From Desulfosporosinus sp. (GTDB lineage: Bacteria; Bacillota; Desulfitobacteriia; Desulfitobacteriales; Desulfitobacteriaceae): a DNA stretch of 7,591 bases. The notes beneath the pieces were generated by a model. The model searched no databases. It was given only the letters and a program-made list of their open reading frames with translations, and was not told where the DNA came from. Numbering within the stretch: position 1 is the stretch's first letter; the number at the start of each line of letters is the position of its first letter. Shown in pieces: positions 1 through 5,142 of this stretch. Location of the stretch: NCBI GenBank assembly GCA_016278585.1, contig JADQBO010000145.1, forward strand, positions 1 through 7,591. Reading direction: 5' to 3'. A program made the translations under genes and the position numbers.

Positions 1-405
1 GAGTATCATGGGTGGATTGCTGGAAATCGTACCTGTCAACAAAAAAGCAAAGTTCATTGTCATTCCAAAGAAGGCGGCTAACGTCGTTAAACAGCCTAAG
101 ATGAGGCCAAGCCCAATCAGAACTTCTCCAGTTTTAACTACGACAGCCAGGATTTCTGCGTTTGGCAGAAAAATATTATTAATCAACCAGCCCCAGGTAT
201 CCGTTACGCTAGGGCGAGCAGCAGCAGCCGGTCCTTGAGTGGCAAGCAATGCATCATGGGTTTTTGCTAAGCCTCCCTTTAAGAACCCACTAACTGAGTT
301 AGCATCGAAGCCAGTCTGGAATTTCCCGACTCCAGACATCAAAAAGGTATACCCAAAATAGAGACGGAGCAGCAATGCGATAATCGCTTTAATTGGATTT
401 CTCAT
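1..405 (-). CDS. DoxX-family membrane protein, partial (C-terminus beyond the left edge)
   Basis: Reverse-strand reading gives 135 codons with no stop, beginning MRNPIKAIIALLLRLYFGYT and running off the window. The ATG is at 405-403, 8 nt behind a strong AGGAGG site (about 414-419), so the start is well supported. A hydrophobic segment (residues 6-25) is followed by FLMSGVGKFQTGF. A polar, Ala-rich loop comes next (about 30-70), then a second hydrophobic stretch from about residue 84 with VVVKTGEVLIGLGLILG. The membrane segment followed by G-x-x-K-F, and the later K-x-G-E-x-x-x-G-x-G-L, are typical of DoxX/DoxD-like proteins. Those are small four-helix membrane proteins, some of which are subunits of thiosulfate:quinone oxidoreductase. 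The loop is longer than in minimal DoxX proteins and fits the DoxD-like branch. The substrate cannot be told from this fragment. The gene faces away from everything else in the window. Confidence 0.8.
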   Translation of the reverse strand, partial: MRNPIKAIIALLLRLYFGYTFLMSGVGKFQTGFDANSVSGFLKGGLAKTHDALLATQGPAAAARPSVTDTWGWLINNIFLPNAEILAVVVKTGEVLIGLGLILGCLTTLAAFFGMTMNFAFLLTGTISSNPPMIL

Positions 406-444
406 ATAATGCTCCTCCTTTTGTAATTAGTTGGAATTAATATC

Positions 445-482
445 TATTGATATTTAATCATAGTTTATAATGAATATCAATA
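445..482 (-). promoter_or_regulatory. Probable promoter and operator-like inverted repeat for the DoxX gene
   Basis: On the minus strand TTGATA (480-475) and TTAAAT (457-452) are separated by 17 nt, giving a plausible vegetative promoter about 50 nt upstream of the DoxX start. A perfect 10-bp inverted repeat (TATTGATATT at 445-454, AATATCAATA at 473-482) overlaps both hexamers. That placement suits a repressor operator. The region is very AT-rich, so a chance palindrome is possible. The regulator is unknown. The sequence only loosely resembles a Fur-type box. Confidence 0.4.
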
Positions 483-511
483 AGTAATTAAAATTATTAC
501 ATAAGAATATC

Positions 512-539
512 CTGACAACAACCCCGTCCCCCTGACAAC
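512..539 (+). repeat. REP-like GC-rich repeat, copy 1
   Basis: The 18-base core AACAACCCCGTCCCCCTG (517-534) occurs again in reverse complement at 5100-5117. In this copy the core overlaps two direct repeats of CTGACAAC (512-519 and 532-539). It is a GC-rich island in AT-rich intergenic DNA. Short GACGGGG-type repeats with TGTCA/TGACA edges are common between genes in Clostridia and resemble the REP elements mobilised by RAYT-type (Y1) transposases. Assignment to that class is inference, since no transposase gene is in the window. Confidence 0.6.
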
Positions 540-562
540 TAAGGCTTGTTTTATCATAAAAA

Positions 563-598
563 AAATCTCACTCTCGTATAGTTATTAGAGTGAGATTT
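563..598 (-). terminator. Rho-independent terminator reading leftward
   Basis: A perfect 12-bp stem (AAATCTCACTCT at 563-574, AGAGTGAGATTT at 587-598) encloses a 12-nt loop. On the minus strand the stem runs straight into a run of eight or nine T residues (A run 557-565 on the plus strand). On the plus strand only a weak T run follows. It is therefore oriented for leftward transcription, although no minus-strand gene ends nearby. The closest minus-strand gene upstream is the EamA transporter ending at 1627. The hairpin could stop its read-through before the DoxX promoter. Confidence 0.7.
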
Positions 599-665
599 AT
601 CTATGTAGAATTAGTGAGCTTGGGGAACCCTCGGACGATTAAGCGAGAAGAAGGGAGGGTATGGG

Positions 666-1661
666 TTGAGAGATATTGGGTTACTTATTATAAGCTTAGG
701 GATCATATTAATTGGGGCTGAAACATTCACCAATGGGATTGAATGGCTGGGAAGGCGGCTTAAATTAGGAGCAGGTGCCGTAGGGAGTATTTTTGCGGCC
801 GTTGGTACAGCCTTACCTGAGACTATGGTTCCCATAATGGCAATTTTAGGCGGAGTGGGCCCAGAGGGTGCCAACATAGGCATTGGAGCAATTTTAGGTG
901 CCCCATTTATGCTAGCGACAGTCGCTTTTTTTATAACGGGGTTCGCCGCACTAGTGTTCCGTCGTCGGAATCTTCCTTTGCGGCTGGATCCTAAAGTCGT
1001 CAAACACGATCTAGGGTTTTTCCTTATTGTTTATTCGATGGCTATATTAGCCTCCTTTTTACCGAATCAAACCCTTAAAAATGGAGCAGCTTTAACCCTG
1101 GTTGTAGCTTACGGAGTTTATGTATTTCAGACATTGCGTGACTGTAAGGGTGAATGTGAACACGAAGAGTTAGCACCACTATATATGGATAGGCGCACAA
1201 GTAACCCGACTATGACCATGATCCTAGTGCAAATTACCTTGGCCTTGGTCGCGATTGTATTTGGAGCGGATCGCTTTGTTAATGCCGTGCATCCCATTGC
1301 AGTAGCAGTTGGGGTTCCTGTGTTTGTCCTTTCGTTAATTATTACTCCAATTGCCACAGAGCTGCCAGAGAAATTTAATAGTGTTCTTTGGGTCCGCAAG
1401 GGTAAGGATACCTTAGCGATGGGAAACTTAACCGGGGCAATGGTCTTTCAAAGCTCGGTAATTCCCGCCATCGGAATCGCCCTTACACCCTGGAAACTAG
1501 ATAGCTTGGCCTTGTGGAGCGTATTTCTTGCTTTGGGTGCAGCAATTATTCCCTATCTTTCACTCCGAAGTAAAGGGGTTATCGTTCCGACCACGCTCCT
1601 GCTGGGAGGGGTCTTTTATCTGATCTTCATATTGACGGTGGTTCGTTTTTCGATCCAGTAA
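666..1661 (+). CDS. Sodium/calcium exchanger family (CaCA) membrane protein
   Basis: This 331-residue, highly hydrophobic protein carries the two inverted alpha repeats of the Ca2+/cation antiporter superfamily. The first holds GAETFTNGIEWLGRRLKLGA (17-36) and GTALPET (47-53). The second holds FGADRFVNAV (199-208) and TELPEKFNSV (231-240). Each has the central acidic L-P-E motif that binds the cation and a later Asn-Gly region (GANIGIGAILGA 68-79; GNLTGAMVFQSS 253-264). A charged loop with Cys and Glu/His (about 157-178) divides the halves, as in YrbG-like antiporters. Ion specificity is not established; Na+/Ca2+ or another divalent cation is likely. The start is TTG 666, with GGGAGG (653-658) at the right distance. 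The ATG at 661 is followed at once by a TGA. The 3' end overlaps the convergent EamA gene by 35 bp. Confidence 0.88.
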   Translation: MRDIGLLIISLGIILIGAETFTNGIEWLGRRLKLGAGAVGSIFAAVGTALPETMVPIMAILGGVGPEGANIGIGAILGAPFMLATVAFFITGFAALVFRRRNLPLRLDPKVVKHDLGFFLIVYSMAILASFLPNQTLKNGAALTLVVAYGVYVFQTLRDCKGECEHEELAPLYMDRRTSNPTMTMILVQITLALVAIVFGADRFVNAVHPIAVAVGVPVFVLSLIITPIATELPEKFNSVLWVRKGKDTLAMGNLTGAMVFQSSVIPAIGIALTPWKLDSLALWSVFLALGAAIIPYLSLRSKGVIVPTTLLLGGVFYLIFILTVVRFSIQ

Positions 1662-2505
1662 ACTCCGCAATAAGCATACCTGCTAAGACTAATCCAGCAC
1701 CAAAATATCCCTTAGGTGTCAGTAACTCACCGGCGAGGAAAAAGGCAGAGATTGCGGCAAAAACCGGTTCCATAGAAAAAATAAGAGCGGTATGAGTGGG
1801 AGTTGTGAATTGTTGCATTTTGTTTTGAATCAAGAAGGCCAGTGACGTGGCAGGAATAGCAGTAGCCAGTAAACCAAACCAAGCCGTTGAGCTAAAATGT
1901 AAAGAAGGTTGGGGTAAAAGAAGTGAGAAGATACCACTCAGAACGCTTACAGTAAGGATTTGTATACTAGCTAAAACTATAGCATTTGCCTGAGGGGCAT
2001 AACGGCCAACGAAGAAAATATGTGAGGCAAAGCTTAAGGCGCACAGCAGGATCATGAGGTCGCCGTTATTGAACTGAAACTGATTACCCAAAGAAAGGAA
2101 AGCAAGGCCTACTAAAGCACATAAGACGCCAAGAATCAGGCTTAGACTTGGAAGTTTCCGAGTCGTTATGGCAACTAAGGCTGGGACAAAAACCACCGAG
2201 AGGCCCGTTATAAACCCTGCGTTAGAGGAGGTTGTGTATTGTAGACCGACCGTTTGCCAGGCATAGCCCGAAAAAAGAAAGACCCCTAAGACCACTCCTT
2301 GGATCACAGCGCCCTCGTGGATATGAGCCCTTTGGAACCAGAGAAACGGCAATAAACTAAGAAATGCGAGAGCAAAGCGAATTGTTAGAAATGGAAGGGG
2401 GGGCAGATCCTCGATCGCCCATTTAACAATGACAAAGGTTAAACCCCAAACAAGGGCAACTAAAAGTAATGAAAAATCGGCCCATTGGCTTTTGCTTAGC
2501 TTCAA
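1627..2505 (-). CDS. EamA/DMT-superfamily transporter (RhaT-like), TTG start
   Basis: The protein has about 292 residues, ten predicted membrane helices and two EamA repeats. The N-terminal repeat contains LLVALVWGLTFVIVKWA and the C-terminal one contains ALIFSMEPVFAAISAFFLAG. Both are diagnostic of drug/metabolite-transporter exporters; the substrate is unknown. The frame is open upstream to an ATG at 2559, but the 18 extra codons would be polar and would read through a perfect 15-bp hairpin. TTG at 2505-2503 instead lies 8 nt behind an AGGAAG site (about 2514-2519), and starting there gives the usual family length, so TTG is preferred. A likely promoter lies at 2618-2646, leaving a leader of roughly 105 nt. 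The last codons overlap the end of the opposite-strand CaCA gene. Confidence 0.88.
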   Translation of the reverse strand: MKLSKSQWADFSLLLVALVWGLTFVIVKWAIEDLPPLPFLTIRFALAFLSLLPFLWFQRAHIHEGAVIQGVVLGVFLFSGYAWQTVGLQYTTSSNAGFITGLSVVFVPALVAITTRKLPSLSLILGVLCALVGLAFLSLGNQFQFNNGDLMILLCALSFASHIFFVGRYAPQANAIVLASIQILTVSVLSGIFSLLLPQPSLHFSSTAWFGLLATAIPATSLAFLIQNKMQQFTTPTHTALIFSMEPVFAAISAFFLAGELLTPKGYFGAGLVLAGMLIAEFTGSKNEPPSI

Positions 2506-2510
2506 ATTCG

Positions 2511-2589
2511 ATACTTCCTTTCTACAAACTAAAGAAAGGTCGTTGCGTAAGATACGCAACGACCTTTTCTGATCAAGGACAGAAAGTAT
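2511..2589 (-). promoter_or_regulatory. Structured 5' leader of the EamA gene with possible Shine-Dalgarno masking
   Basis: In the minus-strand transcript AUACUUUCU (2589-2581) can pair over nine positions, with one G-U, with AGGAAGUAU (2519-2511), which contains the ribosome binding site of the EamA start. The 15-bp hairpin at 2535-2567 lies between the two arms. Folded together, the leader would hide the site. The pairing was found by eye and no known riboswitch class is recognised, so a regulatory role is inference. Confidence 0.3.
2535..2567. terminator. Perfect 15-bp hairpin, possible bidirectional terminator
   Basis: AAAGGTCGTTGCGTA (2535-2549) and TACGCAACGACCTTT (2553-2567) form a perfect stem around an AGA loop. 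On the plus strand the stem is followed by TTTTCTGATC counted from its last bases. On the minus strand it is followed by CTTTAGTTTG after the closing TTT. Plus-strand transcripts from the CaCA gene would first meet a strong hairpin here. On the minus strand it follows the LysM/ferritin-like gene but also falls inside the EamA leader, so it may end the former or attenuate the latter. Confidence 0.6.
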
Positions 2590-2617
2590 TGTTGTGGCTC
2601 TGGTTACGGTTATTTTT

Positions 2618-2646
2618 AGTATAGCGGATCAAAGGCTAACTGAAAA
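2618..2646 (-). promoter_or_regulatory. Probable promoter of the EamA transporter gene
   Basis: On the minus strand TTTTCA (2646-2641) and TATACT (2623-2618) are separated by exactly 17 nt, matching 4 and 5 of 6 vegetative consensus positions. Transcription would begin near 2611, about 105 nt before the TTG start. It lies directly after the stop codon of the upstream LysM/ferritin-like gene. Confidence 0.5.
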
Positions 2647-2657
2647 GGGGTAAATGA

Positions 2658-3419
2658 TTAACCTCTTCCCCCTTCGTGAGGTCCCGGTAAGCTTAGGACT
2701 GCTTCTGGTTCGTCCATGGGGGTATATATTGGAGGTGGAGAACATGGTGGTGGTGGCGGGCAGGGAGAACATTCACTACAATATTGTTCTTTGGCCTGAC
2801 AAAATAGATGGTAGTGGCGTTCTTCATCAGCAGCCATTTCCGTCAGGATACATTGAATTTCAGGAATCGGTATTTTTTGAGCCAGTTCAAGATATTCTCG
2901 ATGGTCTCGAGCCTCATCTTCAATGTTAGAGTCAAGGAGTGAACAAAGGTCACTTGTATAATTGACAAATCGAGATCGCCAATCAACCCAATGGCCATTA
3001 CTTAATGAACCATACTTAGGGTCAACACCTAAATGTCGTAAGGCAAGGGCTAATTTTTCGAGGTGCTGCATTTCTTCATAAGCGATAGGCCTTAACAAGG
3101 CATCAAATTCTGGCCGATCGAGAAGCACGGCCTGATAAAGGTAAGTGGTGATAGCTGTTAACTCTGAATCTTTACCTGCGTAGGCTTCAAAGAGCCACAT
3201 AGCATATGTAAAGGTAGGTTCAGGGATTTGTACGGGTGTAGGCCCAGTTATCGGTTCACTGGTCTCTTGAAAGGGGAGTAACAGAACTTGACCAGCATAG
3301 ATGCGATCAGGATGATTTAGGTGGTTAACTTTGATAATTTCTGTCATTTCAAGATTATAAGCTTTAGCGATCTTATAAATCGTATCCCCTGGATTTACGA
3401 TATATCGAACATAATCCAT
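2658..3419 (-). CDS. LysM domain fused to ferritin-like di-iron domain with Cys/Pro-rich tail
   Basis: This 253-residue protein has three parts. Residues 4-50 form a LysM module (YIVNPGDTIYKIAKAYNL, ending AGQVLLLPF), which binds peptidoglycan or related glycans. A Pro-rich linker (about 55-70) leads to a four-helix ferritin-like domain (about 71-212). Its likely iron ligands are E86, E116-x-x-H119, E169 and E199-x-x-H202, the paired ExxH pattern of di-iron carboxylate proteins. The tail (213-253) holds C214, C217, C220 and C226 around a run of five prolines, then an acidic/Gly end. There is no signal peptide. LysM without a signal peptide plus a ferritin-like fold recalls spore-coat proteins such as SafA or CotJC-type manganese catalases, so a sporulation role is likely but inferred. 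ATG 3419 has AGGAGG 7 nt upstream. Confidence 0.8.
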   Translation of the reverse strand: MDYVRYIVNPGDTIYKIAKAYNLEMTEIIKVNHLNHPDRIYAGQVLLLPFQETSEPITGPTPVQIPEPTFTYAMWLFEAYAGKDSELTAITTYLYQAVLLDRPEFDALLRPIAYEEMQHLEKLALALRHLGVDPKYGSLSNGHWVDWRSRFVNYTSDLCSLLDSNIEDEARDHREYLELAQKIPIPEIQCILTEMAADEERHYHLFCQAKEQYCSECSPCPPPPPCSPPPIYTPMDEPEAVLSLPGPHEGGRG

Positions 3420-3504
3420 TAGGATTCCTCCTTTGTACTAGTCATAAAAGAATAACATTCGTTACTTTGAGGTTATAGCACACTATATTCTGGGAGGAGG
3501 AGAC

Positions 3505-3540
3505 ATGATAATGGAAAAAAATGGGGTAAGGGCGGAATGA
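3505..3540 (+). CDS. Candidate 11-codon leader ORF
   Basis: A very strong purine site (GGGAGGAGG, 3492-3500) stands 4-5 nt before ATG 3505, which opens MIMEKNGVRAE and a TGA. The TGA overlaps a second ATG (3537) opening seven codons, MNWTSST, ending at TAG 3558-3560. The arrangement resembles a translated leader before the TIGR04086-type gene. G-rich runs can mimic ribosome sites, and no conserved peptide is recognised, so this is only a candidate. Confidence 0.2.
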   Translation: MIMEKNGVRAE

Positions 3541-3625
3541 ATTGGACGAGTTCGACGTAGTTATGTATTTATAAGAGCTAAAAAAAGACCTAGGAAAAGA
3601 ATCTCATGAAAAGGAGGATTTAGGA

Positions 3626-4318
3626 GTGGGTTCATATGTCTTAAGAGGAATTACAACCGCTTTACTTGTCACGGTATTGACCCTTTTTGGAGGGATATTA
3701 TTGGGAACTATGGGTCTAGGAGTTTTAAGTGTTTCACAATTATTAGATATTGGGCTTTTAGCCAGTTGTATAATTGGAGGGTACCGTACGGCTAAAGAAA
3801 GTAAATCATGGCTTATGGGTGGAGTAGCTGGGGCTGGTTACGTCATAGTAGGAACACTATTATTGGCACTTTTTTTGCCGATCCGTGGGTTAGGATTTAT
3901 TCAAGTTCTTCTTGAAGGAACTTTCCTTGGCTTAGTGGCAGGGGCGTTTGGGGCAGGAAAAAAAGACGCAGTCTCAAGTGCTTGGAGTGGAACTCGAAAT
4001 CAATATCACTATACACCTTCGTATAGTGGATATAAGAATGATTATGTCAGTAGCAGCAATTTAGATTGGGAAACAGAGGAGGAGTATACCCAGAGAGCAA
4101 ACCCTAGAACGTTACAGTGGATGGAGAGCTCAGAAAACGAAGTTCCCCAGAGTGAAGAAACAAAGACAGAGGGTGTTGTGGACACCACCGTTGTAAAGTG
4201 GCCTTGGGATAGGGTGGATGAGAACAACATAACTAGAAGGGAGCCCAAGCAGGTGCGAAATGATTTGGTTGTATGCAATAGAGGGGAGGAAAAAGTAAAG
4301 CCTTGGTGGGAACAATAA
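3626..4318 (+). CDS. TIGR04086-type four-helix membrane protein with long polar C-terminal tail
   Basis: The protein has 230 residues. Residues 1-112 contain four hydrophobic segments (about 7-29, 33-53, 62-84 and 92-111), with GGYRTAKESKSWLMGGVAGA between helices two and three. This layout matches the TIGR04086 (YrzE-like) family of Firmicutes membrane proteins, whose function is unknown. Residues 113-230 are polar and probably disordered: Tyr/Ser-rich at first (QYHYTPSYSGYKNDY), then acidic (about 148-182), and ending in basic and Trp motifs (KWPWDR, KPWWEQ). Family members are usually close to 120 residues, so the tail roughly doubles the length. GTG 3626 lies 8 nt after AAGGAGG (3611-3617). 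The gene precedes the nitroreductase by about 125 bp and may be co-transcribed with it. Confidence 0.7.
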   Translation: MGSYVLRGITTALLVTVLTLFGGILLGTMGLGVLSVSQLLDIGLLASCIIGGYRTAKESKSWLMGGVAGAGYVIVGTLLLALFLPIRGLGFIQVLLEGTFLGLVAGAFGAGKKDAVSSAWSGTRNQYHYTPSYSGYKNDYVSSSNLDWETEEEYTQRANPRTLQWMESSENEVPQSEETKTEGVVDTTVVKWPWDRVDENNITRREPKQVRNDLVVCNRGEEKVKPWWEQ

Positions 4319-4369
4319 AGATGCCATCTAAAGAAATTAGAAAATTACAAAATCGGGGGGAGGATTTTA

Positions 4370-4405
4370 ATGGGAGAAGCGAGAATAGGATTAGGAAAGG
4401 GGTAG
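4370..4405 (+). CDS. Candidate micro-ORF before the nitroreductase
   Basis: GGGGGGAGGA (4355-4364) stands about 6 nt before ATG 4370, which opens MGEARIGLGKG and a TAG. A competing frame, ATG 4321 to TAG 4408-4410 (29 codons, MPSKEIRKLQNRG...), begins 2 nt after the upstream stop codon but has a weak ribosome site. Neither resembles a known peptide. The ribosome-site-like sequence is the only support. Confidence 0.15.
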   Translation: MGEARIGLGKG

Positions 4406-4443
4406 GGTAGTGATAATAGAACAAATATAGGGGAGGACTAAGA

Positions 4444-4974
4444 ATGAATTTTTTAGAACTAGTTCAGACTCGTCGAAGTTTACGTACCTACTTGGATAAG
4501 CCGGTGGAGCAAGAAAAACTTGAGTATATTTTGGAATGTGCACGGCTGGCGCCATCTTGGAAAAACATGCAGTGCTGGCGCTTTATTGTAATTGATGAGG
4601 CAGCAGGGCGGGCAGCTATGGCTGAAAGCATGGGGGAAAGTAATCCAGGTCGTAAGGCCTTGATGTCAGCTCCGATGGTCATTGTACTATGTGCGGTACC
4701 AACGGAATCAGAAGTATGGGAAGGTAAGGACAATATGATGCTGGATGCTGGGCTGGCGATGGAACATTTGATTTTAGCCGCAGCAGAGCAAGGATTGGGG
4801 ACCTGTTGGCAGGGTTTGTTTACAGAGGAAAAAGTACGTACCGCTTTAAATGTGCCTGATGATGTTCGAGTCGTGGCCATGACCCCACTAGGGTATGCCG
4901 CAGAAGAACGACGTCCGCGCCCCCGTAAGGCAATGGCCGAAATTGTTTACAAAGGAAAATGGGGTCAAGGGTAG
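4444..4974 (+). CDS. Nitroreductase-family FMN oxidoreductase
   Basis: This 176-residue protein fits the nitroreductase fold. RRSLRTY (10-16) at the N-terminus contacts the FMN phosphate. APSWKNMQCWRFIVI (36-50) is the usual A-P-S-x-x-N-x-Q-x-W-x-F flavin-binding signature. DAGLAMEHLILAAAEQGLGTCW (101-122) is the conserved central helix and G-L-G-x-x-W motif. LGYAAEERRPRPRK (149-162) ends the domain. Enzymes of this family use NAD(P)H to reduce nitroaromatics, quinones or other substrates; the natural substrate here is unknown. The length is at the small end of the family. ATG 4444 has GGGGAGGA about 6 nt upstream. A terminator follows at about 5032-5062. Confidence 0.9.
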   Translation: MNFLELVQTRRSLRTYLDKPVEQEKLEYILECARLAPSWKNMQCWRFIVIDEAAGRAAMAESMGESNPGRKALMSAPMVIVLCAVPTESEVWEGKDNMMLDAGLAMEHLILAAAEQGLGTCWQGLFTEEKVRTALNVPDDVRVVAMTPLGYAAEERRPRPRKAMAEIVYKGKWGQG

Positions 4975-5031
4975 AGACAAGGAATGGGAGAGGGACTATG
5001 TTCCACCCCCAGGTTAAAAGAACCTTAAAAT

Positions 5032-5062
5032 AAATGGGTCAGCCTTTATGGCTGGCCTATTT
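5032..5062. terminator. Bidirectional rho-independent terminator
   Basis: GGTCAGCC (5037-5044) pairs with GGCTGGCC (5050-5057) around a TTTAT loop. AT pairs and one G-U extend the stem to 13 bp (5032-5062). The T-rich right flank (TATTTTTACTTT) ends the nitroreductase transcript. The opposite flank (ATTTATTTT on the minus strand) suits the end of the CWB2 transcript. Confidence 0.8.
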
Positions 5063-5072
5063 TTACTTTATT

Positions 5073-5141
5073 AGGGGTTAAAGTGTGACAGGGGTGTGAC
5101 AGGGGGACGGGGTTGTTGACAACATTTAAGGGGTTAAAGTG
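5073..5141. repeat. REP-like repeat, copy 2, between 13-bp direct repeats
   Basis: AGGGGTTAAAGTG occurs perfectly at 5073-5085 and 5129-5141. Between them lie 43 bp carrying a tandem TGTGACAGGGG (5084-5094 and 5095-5105) and the 18-base core shared, in reverse complement, with 517-534. The core is followed by GTTGTTGACAAC. Direct repeats around a repeated GC-rich unit look like insertion with target duplication. It lies in the 3' untranslated region of the CWB2 gene, ending 1 bp before its stop codon. Confidence 0.65.
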
Positions 5142-5142
5142 A

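Noticed and set aside
8..238. Plus-strand 76-codon ORF
   Set aside because: It lies opposite the DoxX-family gene, which has a clear ribosome site and recognisable motifs; the plus frame resembles nothing known.
611..1003. Minus-strand 130-codon ORF
   Set aside because: It is a reverse-frame shadow of the CaCA gene, rich in Pro/Ser/Ile typical of antisense translation of membrane-helix codons.
2506..2559. Upstream ATG start for the EamA transporter (18 extra codons)
   Set aside because: The extra residues would be encoded by the 15-bp hairpin, are polar, and have no good ribosome site, while TTG 2505 has one and gives the usual family length.
2654..2929. Plus-strand 91-codon ORF
   Set aside because: It is antisense to the LysM/ferritin-like gene and has no ribosome site or recognisable domain.
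4488..4880. Minus-strand 130-codon ORF
   Set aside because: It is antisense to the nitroreductase gene, whose motifs are unmistakable.
5011..5025. Small hairpin AGGTT-AAAAG-AACCT after the nitroreductase
   Set aside because: Only five base pairs and no T run; the real terminator is just downstream.
5084..5106. Tandem TGTGACAGGGG as the beginning of a CRISPR array
   Set aside because: Only two adjacent 11-bp units without spacers; they fit the REP-like repeat instead.
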